Under the pieces are notes generated by a model, which did not search any database, was not told where the DNA came from, and saw nothing but the letters and a program-made list of their open reading frames with translations. A stretch of 64,000 nt of DNA from Pomphorhynchus laevis (lineage: Eukaryota; Acanthocephala; Palaeacanthocephala; Echinorhynchida; Pomphorhynchidae): the NCBI GenBank assembly GCA_012934845.2, contig WNNJ02002028.1:25703-89702 (forward strand). Reading direction: 5' to 3'. This document shows, one piece after another, positions 32,670-44,856 of this stretch. Within the stretch, counting starts at the first letter, position 1. Every line of letters starts with the position of its first letter. Made by a program: the position numbers and the translations under genes.

Positions 32670-34350
32670 GATTTTCTAAATAAAGATTTTCTAAATAAAT
32701 AATCTTTATTTTTTTCAAAATAAAGATTTTCTTAAATACAAAAAATCGAGGAGAAACATGCAAAACAGAAAAATAGCCACCAAAAACATAGTCAATTCAA
32801 TCAGTTATTTACTTCCGTCTTTAACTTCCAAACTACGGCCACAGATCCAGGGGGATCCGAGCTCCCCAACCGATTCAACACGCGCATAGGCGTGCATTTG
32901 CCACTATAAATAAATAGCTGATTGTAACTGAAGTTCCGTCAAGGATTGATCGTTATCGAAGCTCACACTCTTGACTAAAGGATTTTGACTGACTCTATTA
33001 TTTACTGGATCCAGTATGTACAACTTACTTTGATTCAAGTCATCTGCAACAATCGGTTCCGTACTTTGGTCGTTCGTCGCAATTGAATCACTAAAGTTCG
33101 TTCCCACGAAAACAGGTGTGCCCCATTTTTCTACCGCACAAAATTTTTGCGTAGTAAATTCTTCGCATTAGCAGCTTGAGCTAAAACGTTCGTCCATACT
33201 TAACATTTCGGAGAATCACAGGCTACGTCAATATGCTCAAAAACATCCTTTTTGTTTAATCAGCTGCATGATTCTTTCGTCCCATTGATTTTTCGAATAA
33301 GATGTTTTGATTATAAACGAGTACCACTGTTGAATTTATTCGAAGTAAACTGAAAACAAATACTTTCTTTATATCTTAATGTAAATATCTCAATTTGAAA
33401 AGGATCTAAATGATCGAAAGCTTGTTAAGAAAATAAAACTTATGCTTTCATTGAGTCTATAATAATTCCAGAAATATGCATAATAATCCACTAGACTCAA
33501 ATAAAATTCTAATGTAAATATCTTAAAATTCAAATTATCAATAAAAAGTATATTTTATCTTATGTTATACAATAATTTCAATGTCGTAGTTAAGTTGACT
33601 TTAATCGGTCTAGCATAATTCTGGAAGTGTGAATTTGCATGTATTTTGAAATTCGAAAGAAGTCTGCCTTGAATCGAAATAAACCTAAGAGGTTTTATTC
33701 AGCTATCTATAAATAAATTTTTGATATAATATAACAAATCAATGACCAACATACGAAATTATATACCACACTCCCCCTTATCATAGTCTTTCAAATAAAT
33801 AAATTTTCTGTGTTGATCACGTTTGCCAGTTTCATTTGTTAATTGGTCATTCTTTGTAGTGCATATTGACTGCTCCCTTTAATGTTATGCTTTAGATTTG
33901 TTTATCGTAATAGATATTTGTGGTCCGCAGATATGTTCCATTATCGTCTTTTTTATTTTTATATAACGTTTGCTACTTGCATTGTCATTTCTAATCTATA
34001 TGCCCATTCTTCGCTTAATTGACTAATCTACTTAGATTAGTCAATTAGATTAGTTTCCTCACTTAAATTATACGGAAATTAACCAAATCTCCTTGATAGG
34101 CGGCAAATTTTTAATAATGTACTTGACCGGCAGTAATGTACTTGACCGGCAGTAATGTACTTGGACGTTGACCCAGCAGTAAAGATAATCAAAACACTAC
34201 ATAATTAATTGACTTTCAAACTACATAATTTCATTTGTATTTGTGATGCAACTGTAAGAACCTTTGGCTCATTCTGTTGTCAATTTATAATAATACATGA
34301 TACCAAAAGTTAGTAAACTTAATTTTAATAAATAACAAATGATAATTAAA
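32670..34350. other. non-coding spacer with small repeats
   Basis: Holds a fragment resembling a LINE-A/B tail at 32880-32925 ('GCGCATAGGCGTGCATTTGCCAC'), a perfect palindrome at 34017-34046 (14-bp arms AATTGACTAATCTA, 2-nt centre) and a short tandem repeat 'CCGGCAGTAATGTACTTGA' twice at about 34118-34155. Otherwise AT-rich with no gene I can support. Confidence 0.6.
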
Positions 34351-34510
34351 AAAGGATTTATTTTTAAGTGGCAAATGCGTGGTGGCGCATACATGACAAA
34401 AAAATCTAAGTCTTTTCAAGAAGGTGGAAACGGAGGAGGTATTTGAATGTGATAAATGAGAAAGCGTGATAAATGGGGTATTTGAATGTGATAAATGATG
34501 TGATAAATGA
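34350..34510 (-). mobile_element. LINE-A 3' scrap with local repeats
   Basis: The 3' tail 'ATTTGCCACTTAAAAATAAATCC' and the 'TTATCACATTCAAATACC' end of the coding region are recognisable. The 'TATTTGAATGTGATAAATG' segment is locally duplicated two to three times. Confidence 0.7.
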
Positions 34511-34734
34511 AGGATAATTGATGTTAACATCCACATGTAGTATAATTTATATATTTAAATAAAATCTTTAATAAGATATAGAGTATATAATAAATTATAT
34601 AATAACCAGATCAATATATATTGATCTGGCTATATATAATATTATATATAAATTAATATAAATGAAAATAAATATATAAAAATTATAATTAGCTATTAGA
34701 TTAGTTATTCTATTAACCTAGATATTAACCTCTA

Positions 34735-35292
34735 ATAAAAAAGGATTTATTTTTACGTGGTAAATGCGTGCAGGCGCACGCTTACATGACGACAACAACA
34801 AAATATCTAAGTTATGTGTCGAGAAGGTGGGAACATAAGAGGTATTTAAATTTGATAAAGGAGGGACCGAGGCGGACTTAGAGAGGGAGCTGATTCTAAG
34901 CGAGGGGGCAGAGACCAGGAACGATCGGAGACCATAAAGACGGAAGTCTATAAGGGGGCGGATACGGCAAATGTCACGAAGAATTAAATTAGACGAGCGG
35001 ACCTTGTCACGGACAAAGGGTTTAAGGTAAAGGTGATCATCGAAATTGAAGCATAAGAAAGTGAGATTGCGTACTATGGGAATGATCGATGAATCAAAAG
35101 ATACAGTGGGAGGAGATATGTTTGGTTTACGGGGGAGGATCCACATTATTTTGGACTTGTCGGTGTTTAGAACGAGATGAAGATGGGAGAGACGTTTGTA
35201 GATAGAAAAACGACAGTTGGAGGCGGAAATTGCGATATCGTGTATGCGATGGGCGGGTGTATAAGCACAAATGAGTATGTCATCGGCGTATT
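34735..35292 (-). mobile_element. LINE-A fragment with internal deletion
   Basis: Minus strand: palm-to-thumb part 'MWILPRKPNISPPTVSFDSS' and 'VRDKVRSSNLILRDICRIRP' (35146-34930), then a jump to the C-terminal 'YGLRSFLVSAP' and the 3' tail with stem-loop GCGTGC-GCCT-GCACGC. A deletion removes about 350 bp relative to 30778-32666. Confidence 0.85.
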
Positions 35293-35399
35293 AATGTTTC
35301 AATGTTTTATGTTCTAATGTTTAAATTATAATGTCATTGAAAATTTCAAAATAATTTGAAATAATTTACTTTACGGCATCCATCATGTGGCAAATTATG

Positions 35400-37950
35400 A
35401 AAAAATAGTATTTCACCATGCGTCACTATTGATATCGTCCGTTGTCTACCCAAAATTCGGTGAAGACAATTTCCCGTCCTCTTTGTCTTATTTGACCACC
35501 TCTTCACTCAATAAAAAGTTGGTTATTATAAATTCTTACAAGAACAAAAAATTTTAACAGCTTAAACACACAACTAACGACTTGCAGACTAACAACTTAA
35601 GAAGTTAAGCGGAGACTTTTCCAAGGACAAACAATGAAATCGGTGAAAACTCAAAAAAAAACAGACAGACGAGGGCCACATTCAGTTGGAAGTTGGATGC
35701 GACAAGCATGGATGCGATGTTTGGACACTCTTAAAGGTAAAAAAATTGACATTGCGAGATACGAAAGTAAACATTTCATTTGTAGTTATTGCGTGTGTAA
35801 CGACGCACGATTGGATATAACTATACTGTCGAGGAGAAAAGCGTTGAGTCTGTGTCATCTCTTCATGTTGTTGCACAGCGTCAAGCAAGGATATCCCACT
35901 GCAATTCACAACAACCCCAATCAGCATTTAATCAAACTTTTCAAACTTCACATGAAAAATGTGTAGATCTAGACACGAATACTCTAAACTACAAAGAGAA
36001 AACACCTGATTTCACAGATTCGTTTGTCTCTGTAACATCATGTAGCGGACCTCCTAGTTATTTACAATCAACTGACCTGTGACTTAAATCTACACATTCT
36101 TACTTCAATTCAGTCTCCCTAAATAACTCATTAACTGCTCCTATTATTCGGACTTATGATAGATCACTGTGTCTAATCATAGCTAATATAAGGGAATCAT
36201 CGGCTACTAACAACCATTTACGTGTACACCATGATGTCGAAGCTGTACAATCCTTCTTCTCTGAGCTATTACACACATATTCCCCTACTGAGCTGCATCA
36301 ATTCAGAGTTCTCCACCTTTATAGACTGGGGAAATAAGATTAGATAACAGTCCACGTCTTCTTAAGGTCATCTTAGCAACGCCCGAAATTTGTACATTAG
36401 CTTTAAAATACGGTTATCATCTTGCAGGTACTGGATTGATCCTTCGCAGAGATCTTTAGATCGAGGACATAACTCGAATAAAACAAGCAAAGATCGAACT
36501 TAGTAACAGAGTAGCTAACGGTGAAAGTAACCTCATCGTCATAAATTTTCGTGTAGTGCGACGCAGGACTTCAACTCGTTTCTGGATTCGTTCCATTGGC
36601 AACGGTGGAAACATCGGGGAGCTGCGAAGTCTTTGTGTCGCAACGAACCTACCCAATAAGTGACAGTAAATATCGATAAGAGATACGAGTATTCCGACCC
36701 AGTACACTCCACACATGCCTTCCGGGTCTTATATTCGAATGTCTTAAATCTCGTTAATATAATTGACGAAGTTCTCACTCTGGTTAACATCACTTCTTTT
36801 GAAATACGTGTTTTTACAGAGTCGTGGTTAAAACCTCACATCATAGATTCAGAAATCTCCATCGATGGGTACGCCATAATCCGAGCAGATCGGCAAATTT
36901 GCCGTGGTGCCGGAGTGATCAAATATGCTAGATAAGTTCTTACAACTCGTGTTATGTCAATTGAGTGCGATGATTCAAGTCTTTGTGAATACGCTTGGGT
37001 TTCTGTAACATACCGTGAAAACATATTTTTATCTCTAGGTGTCTTCTATCGCCCCCATTCGCTCCAACCGGGTCGATTATATCCTCAATAACTGAAAATG
37101 CATTCAAGGGTCAAAAAGTTATTTTATTAGGAGACTTTAACATGCCGCGAATTGATTGGATAGATTACGTTTCTCTTCCTTGATGTGATCCCGAATCATT
37201 ACTGCTTTTAAACACGATAAATGATCTACATTTAGTCCAACATATTCACAGGGATACTCGTCACAGGAGTACTAACTCCTCGATTCTTGACCTCTGCTTT
37301 TCGAGTAAAACGTATCTGATAAAAAACGTCAAATACGGACCTCCGCTAGGATCAATCGATCACTCGACCATCTCAATAGAATTTAACGCACTTGGACCAT
37401 ATGCCGAAACGGTTAAAACGTCGAATCCTTTTAAGATCGACTATGATGTCGTGCGCAGTATAATTTCCTGTATGTATTGGCCCGACCCATCGAAAGCAGG
37501 CATTCAAAGAAGCTTGGGATCACTTTAAGACAACATTACATTGTGTTCTCGACTATTTTGCTCCGATACGTCAGAATCGTACACGAAAGCTACATCCGAA
37601 ATGGTTAGATGCGGAATTACTTGGTCTAATCAATCACCGTGATAGATGTTTCCATGCGTACAAAAAATGGGAACTCTCTTTTGAACACAACCGTCATTGC
37701 AGGAATACGGTTTTTATTCTGAAAAAAAAAACAGAAAAAAAGCACAGTTTCATCTCAAATATATGCCGGTCCACTCATAACAATCCTTGGGTGGCTTTCA
37801 AAAACATACTTCCACGTTCTATACACTTGACAGATTGTTCATACCTATTGGCCGACAATGGGTCAATCTTGACCTCCCCAACTGATGTAGCTGCCCATTT
37901 TATGGACTATTTCGCTATCAAAGAAGATATAGTGTCGATCCCCGATGGTA
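35400..37950 (+). mobile_element. LINE-C-like 5' half (5' UTR, ORF1, EN)
   Basis: About 2.5 kb on the plus strand. The likely 5' UTR is 35400-35633. ORF1 from 35634 holds a decayed PHD-like block ('KHFICSYC' with upstream 'CD/W' residues split by frameshifts). The endonuclease follows at about 36690-37500, then a linker to about 37950, where the sequence stops before RT. It is complementary in coverage to the 3'-biased LINE-C copies. It is 3'-truncated, so either a deletion or a later break removed the RT. Confidence 0.7.
36660..37560 (+). pseudogene. LINE-C-like endonuclease, broken
   Basis: The frame 36660-36935 encodes 'FRVLYSNVLNLVNIIDEVLT', 'IRVFTESWLKPHIIDSEISI' and 'YAIIRADRQICRGAGV'. 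At about 37111-37182 comes 'VILLGDFNMPRIDW', and at about 37270-37390 'STNSSILDLCFSSKTYLI' and 'GSIDHSTISIEF'. These are the ordered APE-endonuclease blocks (TESW, GDFN, SILDL, DH). At least three frame changes. The linker 'HPKWLDAELLGLINHRDRCF' follows at about 37595-37655. Confidence 0.8.
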
Positions 37951-38570
37951 CAATATCGATGTATCAATATCTTATCATATTGATAGTAGTGACATATCGT
38001 TTTGAAGCCAACGTTCTTTTGATTATTTTGTTATCGATAAGTGCCATTCTCAATAATCTGATAGTTTTTTATCTAGTAATCATAGTGGCCTCACCGATAT
38101 TAATTATTCAATTAATATCTAGAAATATTAAATAATTAAGGGATAATTCATAGTATTATCCCTTTCAAAGAAAAATAAAAATTAAAAATAAAAATGTGTA
38201 GTGCATATTACGACCTGAAACGATAAATACCTCATTAATAAACAATTGTTCATAACATATATAAAGTATATAAAGTAAAAGTTAGTAAAACAATCTTATG
38301 ATAAAAATTATTTTTTTGAGATGAAAAAAAATTTTCTCAAATTTTTCAATTATGGACACTAATTTTTTCAAATTATTTCAATCAGCGGAGTCGAATATAC
38401 CAACCATCAAAATGTTTAATCAAATAAACTCTCAACTGTAGAGAAATGCAATGTTTTATTTGAGAATATATGTTCAATTTAGGTTTTCACCTAAAATGAA
38501 AAAAATAATAATGAAAAATATAAATCATTTTGATAACATGTTTTAACTTAAAATAACTCTTTACTGTCGT
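37950..38570. other. AT-rich spacer, nothing recognised
   Basis: No coding or repeat structure I can support, except that it ends in the palindrome cluster at 38573. Confidence 0.5.
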
Positions 38571-38572
38571 CC

Positions 38573-38633
38573 AAAATGTTTCGCCGAAACATTTTAGCCA
38601 AAATGCTTGGAGGCGAATTTCGCCTCCAAGCAT
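38573..38633. repeat. two adjacent perfect palindromes
   Basis: First palindrome: AAAATGTTTCG / CGAAACATTTT at 38573-38595, 11-bp arms with a 1-nt centre. Second: ATGCTTGGAGGCGAA / TTCGCCTCCAAGCAT at 38603-38633, 15-bp arms with a 1-nt centre. They lie at the downstream end of the Merlin-like fossil and may be part of its terminal repeat or of a small foldback element. Confidence 0.9.
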
Positions 38634-38639
38634 ATTCGC

Positions 38640-39340
38640 CTAAATTAATGTTCATCCATCCTTTATCTTTTTGCTCTTTCCTCTATAAAATGTTTTAATG
38701 AACGCCATTTTGGCTCAAATCGCTGAGTATGACATCCTAGAAATTTAGAATAATATGTACACATGTTAATGAATCGTTGGTACCTGAGATTAGACCCACA
38801 AAATTTTGTAAATGGTTAATCGTTAAGTGGTTGTAAATATAGTCTTCTAATTTGATATAACTTTTCCAGCAATCGCTGTGAATGATACTACCTGAATAAA
38901 TACGTTACATTAATTTAGGCTTTTGCTATATATAATTGAGCATTACCAGGTTTGACATTTTTTCTTATTAACGGGATTAGAGTGTCAGCATCGCGACGAC
39001 TCTTCATATCTCGAGCCTTTTATAATAAATAATAAAGATAGAAACATAATTATCTACTTGTGATGTCCAGCCTCATCAATCATACCCAAAATCCACGTTC
39101 CTTCCACTATACGACCTTGATCGTATTTTCTTTTGTCGATTTTAGCTTCGTCCACCTGGATTATCATGTCATCCCACTGATTAGCGATCTATCTTGTTTT
39201 TTGAGAACCATTTCTAACATGACGTCGCAGCAGTAATTGCGCCAATCGGCGACTTTAGCGAAAGATAACGTTGTGTCATTAGCAGAAATACAGCACTCAT
39301 TTTAAATCGTATTCACATCAAAATCATTTGCATAGTCAAG
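38640..39340 (-). pseudogene. Merlin/ISXO2-like DDE transposase fossil
   Basis: On the minus strand about 39280-39190 reads 'FAKVADWRNYCCDVMLEMVL', and 39165-39065 reads 'IIQVDEAKIDKRKYDQGR' followed by 'IVEGTWILGMIDEAGHH'. This matches the ISXO2/Merlin core (V-[ED]-[IV]-D-E-[SA]-K-x-x-K-R-K-Y-x-x-G-R-x-V-E-G-x-W-[VI]-x-G). Further on it reads 'RRDADTLIPLIRKNVKPGN' at about 39000-38945 and a decayed 'FEPKWRSLKHFI' block at about 38718-38685, equivalent to the 'IESxWRxxKxxI' end of the domain. Stops and frame changes show it is dead. No clear terminal inverted repeats were found by eye. Confidence 0.75.
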
Positions 39341-39370
39341 CGTGTAGAAATTTCGTGAATTCTGAGTAAA

Positions 39371-41103
39371 GTGACTGTCGGAGCATCAAAAGCGAGCAAC
39401 TTTCAAACTAAAATGCAGGAAATTACAGGTATTTCTACGAATTCTTCTATTGACAACGACTCTAAGGTAAGTGTTTCAACTTCTAATAATCTATTGGGTG
39501 AAAGGATACTTCCGCCAGTCCCCAAATTCAAGAACCTACTAATTATTAAACTTTCCGCATCTGTTGAAAGACAACATGTTTAACACATTCCTTAGACGTT
39601 TTGTTGAGAACTATAATAACCGTATATTATTTAACACATTAAAGTATCTTGAAACAGAAATCAAGATCTTCTTCGCTACTCCTGATTTGGCGAAAGAATT
39701 TGAATCTTTTTTCAATGCTAACTTATCTAAACTTGGTTCCATTCAACACAAGACTATAATGGCTTCTGTCAAGATATCAAACCTGTCTGCTCATCTTGAG
39801 GAGAAAGATATTGAGTCCCTAAAAATACTCTACAAAATATCGAATTTGAGGTAGGTTATGGAAAAGAGTGGGCTTCCACTGCCTCTAGCGTTTTGCTCGG
39901 CCCCTATTGATACATCCGAGATCCTTGCTAAGTCATCGTTCAACCCCTTCCTGGGGTGCAACTTGAAATTCCAACTACTTGACTCGGATGATCTCACATT
40001 CCCCAACTGCGACTCCTACCACAAGTGCGACATTGGGGTTCTAATTGCAGTGCTATACGGACGTGTGATGTTTGCAGTTTGCAGAATTGCCCGCATGCAG
40101 TTGGAGGAAAATGTGAAGCAACCCACTAAGTACTTAAACTGTGGACGTGACCATCCCGCCTAGTCCCAGAAATGCATTTTTTAAACAATACAGATCTAAA
40201 TTCTTCTCACCAACACAAGCCATTAAAAATGCTCCCAGCTTCTCAAATTCCGCCTCTAAAATGTCCGACAAGGATATACTTAAACTGCTTGATTTGAATA
40301 AACAAAGTATTCACAAGTCAATCGAAAGCCTTATTGCTAAACAACTTTCTGTATTGTTTACAGCGCCGGAAATCCCTTATCAAACTATCTTGTCTGAGTC
40401 CAAAAATAGAGAGCCTCTGCTCACGCCGTACCTCCATCAAAATCTGCAAGCTTCTGAAGGATAAAGTTGATAAGGCCTCACTGGGAAATGAAGATATCGC
40501 CCGTGGGCAAGTACCCGCTCCGGATAGAGTTAGTGGCGGGAAGGGTAACCTTTCCTTCAGGAGACGCGGTCTATCCGGCTCGCCCAGGACATTACTCGAT
40601 TCATCCCAAAGCATATATGTTCCCACTATACTCCTTACATAACCCCACCTCACTCCTCTTCATCTCAAGGACTCTTGACCTTAGTTAAATGCTTCTCAAG
40701 ATTGTCCCTTCTACTCAAATATTCTTCTCCAGCCCTGTCTTGTTTAGTAGTTTCACTCTGTAAAAACGGTAAATGCCTCAGTCTAGCCAATGTATACATC
40801 CGTCTAGGGGAGATTCACAAGAACCGTTACCTCCTGGATAGGATTATTGATAGCGGCTATGACGTGGTACTTGGTGACTTCAACGACAAAACCGGTCGTT
40901 GGATTAATGCGGCACTCCGCAGAGCCAGAAACGGTTATCTTATACACAAACCTCCGTCCCCCACCTTTCATTGCACATCAGCAAATTCACTCCTTGACTT
41001 ATTAATGCTCTATGAGAGGTGGTTGTTAAAACCTCATTGTACGGAGCAGTCGCGTCAACATCTGTCCACCTCTCATGACCTCATTCGTTGGCGGATAGAG
41101 TAA
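39371..41103 (+). mobile_element. I/Jockey-like LINE, ORF1 plus endonuclease part
   Basis: About 1.7 kb. ORF1 pieces: 39371-39583 and 39564-39854 ('FKNLLIIKLSASVERQ', 'NRILFNTLKYLETEIKIFF', 'VKISNLSAHLEEKDIESLKI'). Then a gag-type zinc knuckle region at about 40129-40180 ('YLNCGRDHPA', with 'SQKC' after a stop; the first Cys of the knuckle is replaced by Tyr). The endonuclease frame 40675-41103 contains 'GYDVVLGDFNDKTGRW' and 'PTFHCTSANSLLDLLM'. RT is missing. The order ORF1 with knuckles then EN fits the I/Jockey/R1 group; the family is not LINE-A, B or C. Confidence 0.75.
40675..41103 (+). CDS. endonuclease fragment of I/Jockey-like LINE
   Basis: 142 codons. Residues ~60-75 hold 'DVVLGDFNDKTGRW', the GDFN active-site block, and later 'PTFHCTSANSLLDL', the typical 'PTFxSxxxxSxLDL' block before the SDH motif. 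The final 'STSHDLIRW' may be a decayed SDH block. It lacks the N-terminal N and E blocks in this frame, and RT does not follow. A decayed LINE fragment. Confidence 0.65.
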   Translation: MTLVKCFSRLSLLLKYSSPALSCLVVSLCKNGKCLSLANVYIRLGEIHKNRYLLDRIIDSGYDVVLGDFNDKTGRWINAALRRARNGYLIHKPPSPTFHCTSANSLLDLLMLYERWLLKPHCTEQSRQHLSTSHDLIRWRIE

Positions 41104-41114
41104 AATATGCTGCT

Positions 41115-41240
41115 TAGAAGGAGATTCGATGCATAGCTAAGGAGTTTGTAAGGAGGAATTTTTTACTCACTGCCGGCATATTCAAAATTGTTATTGTATC
41201 TCTTATGGAAGATATCGTACATGTGGACATAATTTCGTTA
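41115..41240 (-). mobile_element. LINE-C scrap
   Basis: 'TTTTTACTCACTGCCGGCATATTC' resembles 'TTTTTCACGCACTGTCGGCATATTC' at about 23551-23575 within LINE-C, with similar flanks ('CATAGCTAAGGAG' compared with 'CCTAGCTAAAGAGG'). Too short to show a frame. 41241-41975 is AT-rich with nothing recognised. Confidence 0.5.
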
Positions 41241-41974
41241 ACCGTCGAAATATTAAAAAGTATAAAATGAATTTCTCACTAATTTATTCGCGGATGAAAT
41301 AATAAACTACTAACGTCAATATATCATAATATAAAATAATAAATTTTTTAAGAATATTCAGATCAAATTACTATAAGCTTTAAAATATATTTAAGCCCGT
41401 TGATATTTACGTCTTTTAAATACATTTAGAATTTTAAAATGACAAAATTAAATTAAGATAATATTTATCTTAATTGATTTTTGATCTTGAATAATTAATA
41501 TTTGAAAACTGAATATATTTTATTTATAATGTTAGTTTTAAAATGTGTAAAATAATTTACATTTAATTAATTAAATAATGCTATTATAAATATTTAATAA
41601 TGCTATTAAATTTTTTGTTTTGATGCTTAAATTATAGTTTAACATAAATGTTTAAACATTTAATAAGGATTAAGTATTAATACTTTATCAATAGTTATGT
41701 AAAAGTTGATTTTGTAACTTGTGCTAACGTTGACTTTGTGATTTCGAAACGGTTTACTGCAATTTTTAATTGAGAAATATAACATACTGCACGTTTTGTA
41801 ATAAATTACAAATTCATATTTCATATTGTAATAAATTAAAATATGAATATTTAAATTTATTATTGATATTTTTAATTAATATATATTGTCAAATTATACA
41901 TTGCTTTTGTATTCAGCACTACAGTTGAGCTATGGCAAAACTGCTTGTCGTATTACAATCAACTTTTTTCATAT

Positions 41975-42565
41975 ATTAAAAAAGATTTATTTTATCGTGG
42001 TAAATGCGTGCCAGCGCACGCTTGCATGACCACAACAAAACAAAAATGTAAATCATGTGTCGAGGTGTGAACGGAGGAGGTGTTTAAATGTGATAAAGGA
42101 GGGAGCGAGGCAGACGTCGAGAGGGAGTTGATTCCAGGCGAGTGGGGCGGCGACCAGGAAGGATCGGAGACCGTAGTTGTTGGATTAATTAGGAACGTGG
42201 AGTAAGAGGGTATGACGGGAACGCATCGATAGCGAGTTGATGAACGATGGGGAGCCGATAGCGATGAGACGAAAAGTTACGATAAGAAGGCGGAATTTGA
42301 TGCGGATGTGGATGGTTGGCCAGGAGAGTTGGGTAAGATATGTGGATGTGTGGTCGAAGCGGCGGAGACGAAAGAGCACTCGAACGGTGGAGTTGATTAT
42401 GCGTTGCCGGGCAAGGATGATGGATTTTGGAGAATTGGCGAAAAGGCTAAGGCAGTAATCGATTTTAGGGAAAAGAAGCGATGAAAGAAAATACATACTT
42501 CTTATGTATGTCTCTAGCATACATACTCCCTCAAAAGGAGGGAGTTTGGATGTGATAAAAGTTAA
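41975..42565 (-). mobile_element. LINE-A 3' fragment
   Basis: The minus strand encodes 'MYFLSSLLFPKIDYCLSLFA', 'NSPKSIILARQRIINSTVRV', 'LFRLRRFDHTSTYLTQLS' and 'SMRSRHTLLLHVPN' (42520-42185), with a short deletion before the last block. Then comes the tail with stem-loop GCGTGC-GCTG-GCACGC and 'ATTTACCACGATAAAATAAATC'. The 5' border (42500-42560) is scrambled: it carries 'CATAC..GTATG' palindromes and a second copy of 'GGATGTGATAAA'. Confidence 0.85.
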
Positions 42566-44850
42566 TTTTTATTGATTTATTTTTAATTCCGCCATGAAAT
42601 TTATAAATTTATAAATTTTAAATGACAAATTACACCTGTCACTAGCAGAATTCAGTGCCGTATAGGATAAATTTTCGTAATAATTACGCATTTATACCTC
42701 ATTTTACTGTAAATTATCCTTGAATTTTGTTTGTAAATAATATCTTCGTATACTTTATGATATTATTCATTTTTTATCTCACAGTTTTGTAATTAAATAA
42801 TCACAGATTTTAATTTGCTGCAATTAAATAACAATTCTATAACTTAATAAGTGAATTTTATCCTTCTATTGTCGGCTTAAGTTGTAAGCAGACAAAAATG
42901 TCTATAGATAAAATGCTTACTGAACGAAATGCCTAATTATTCAAATTAAACATGATGTCACAGGAATAAAACTCTTTGTTTCAAACGGATTTCAATCAGC
43001 TGTGAATTCTGATGAATTAGAAATTACAAAAATAATAGAATAATAATTAAATAAGTTGGAAACTGTAATTTCTATTGATTTATAAATTATCAACTTTTGA
43101 AAATATGCATTATGTCCTACCTATCGACTTATGAAAGGCATTCCATCCATGTATGCAACTAAAATAACACATTTTGGTCGATATCGAGCTCTCTTAACTT
43201 TAGACTACATATAATATCAAATTCTTGATTGAAACATCTGTTCCAGATCATTTAATTGTAACTGTCATTTATCCACCAAATAAAATACAGAGCTCTTTGC
43301 CCTGTATTTATTACTTATTTTTTCTTTTCGTATTAGCACATCTGGAGTTGACGAATAATTTAACTCATTTATATTTATATAAAGTGTAAATTTAACTCCT
43401 TCACAGTCGGTTGCAAGTCCGTGCTGATAAATGAGGAGGGACCTGCCATTAACTTCATGACAAGCCAGCCGTAAAACAAAGCCGTCGCATCAACATTATG
43501 AAAAACTGTCTCAATGCTCTATACGTCAGGACTACATCATCTCAGGTAAGCGACGCGTTCAAGTACGGCCTGGCCTGACCAATAGTTTATCAAAGATATT
43601 TGCAATAAGCTAAAGACACCATCGATATAACCAAATGGAGACACTTTTTAAAAGCAGCGAACTCCGTTCCTTCACAGAAAAACGCTAAAGAAAACGAAGG
43701 CGATGAAGTTTAAATTTAACTTCATATAAATAAAGCTAAATCTAACTTGATTTTTAAACCATATATAGTTTTATTTAACTTAACGCTAACGAAATTATAT
43801 CAAAGCTAACATATTTGTTTTCAACTGGAAAACAAATAGTGTTAAAATCATGTTTTCTGTGAATTGCATAATTAATACCATAAAATAATTATATTTTATG
43901 ATCATATTTATAGAAATTTTATAAATATCATATATTTACAAACGATTATTTATCTACATGTAGAAATCAAATGAAATAAAGGGTATTTAATCTTTCTGAA
44001 TGTTTCTACTTGCGCTATTTTTCATCACGATGATCAAACAAACTGAAGATTTTCAAGTTCGGCGTTGCCAAGTTTCTAAAAATACTTATATCAATGAAGC
44101 ATTGATACGTTACACCTACAGTCACTCAAAAAAATTGAATATGCATTATTTTATCTGCAGGTAGAAATATCAATAGATGTGTATTTTTAAAGCAAACAGA
44201 AATACGCTTTACTCCTACACAATGGGATTATGTTACCAATAGCTAACTTATATCGCAAACATCAAGCTAAGGATTAATGATTTGCAGGTTACGATCTTGA
44301 ACCAGCTTTTTAAATTTAATGATTGCGATACTTTGCACACAATGTAAGCCCATTTATAGAAACCATTCGATGATTTAATGGTTCCATTGATCTTGAATGT
44401 TTGTGCAACCTTTTGTGGTCCGTACGTATCTTGCATTTAGTCAAACGTTCATTAAATCTCAAAATATAATTAGACAATGGTCTATAGCATTGTCTTAGTT
44501 TTTTGTCTTTGCCAACCCAGAGATCGTGGCCGTATAATCGCAATAGTGTTTCCAGCAGTTTACTTATATCGAGATCACACCAGATCTTGTCGTGAGGTAA
44601 TCCCGATGCATCGAACTACTTTCACCTTGCATTATCACAAATTCTGCTGTATACTAATATATTAATATATCATTAACATATAAAAATAACATTATATAAC
44701 TAATTAATAATTAATTATACAACAATTATTTATCAATTATTAATTCCTTATTAATTATTTAATCATTAATTTAGCAATTACTTATAATTTAATACCAATT
44801 TAACATAATATTAATTTAAAATACTATTTTTTTTATTCAAATACTTAAAA
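42566..44850. other. AT-rich stretch, no supported gene
   Basis: Contains one half of an inverted repeat pair (43775-43838, see 49092-49162) and an unassigned minus-strand open frame at 44316-44543 ('DLWVGKDKKLRQCYRPLSNY'), which may be an old transposon scrap. 43400-43560 is GC-richer with a good splice-donor-like 'CTCAGGTAAGC' at about 43541-43551, but no clean open frame precedes it. Confidence 0.45.
43775..43838 (-). repeat. dispersed repeat copy 1 (inverted to 49092-49162)
   Basis: Reverse complement of about 49092-49162 with small gaps. Both contain 'ATAATTTCGTTAGCGTTAAG' and 'TTTGTTTTC.AGTTG.AAACAAATATGTT' in the same order. The two copies lie 5.3 kb apart in opposite orientation. Confidence 0.8.
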
Positions 44851-44856
44851 TTATTT

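Noticed and set aside
32904-33107. Minus-strand ORF of 67 codons with Asp/Asn-rich product
   Set aside because: No domain, no splice or start context, and it starts next to a LINE tail scrap. It could be an old element ORF but I cannot support it.
44248-44543. Overlapping minus-strand ORFs ('GHDLWVGKDKKLRQCYRPL')
   Set aside because: No recognisable family. Possibly an old RT-related scrap but with no diagnostic motif.
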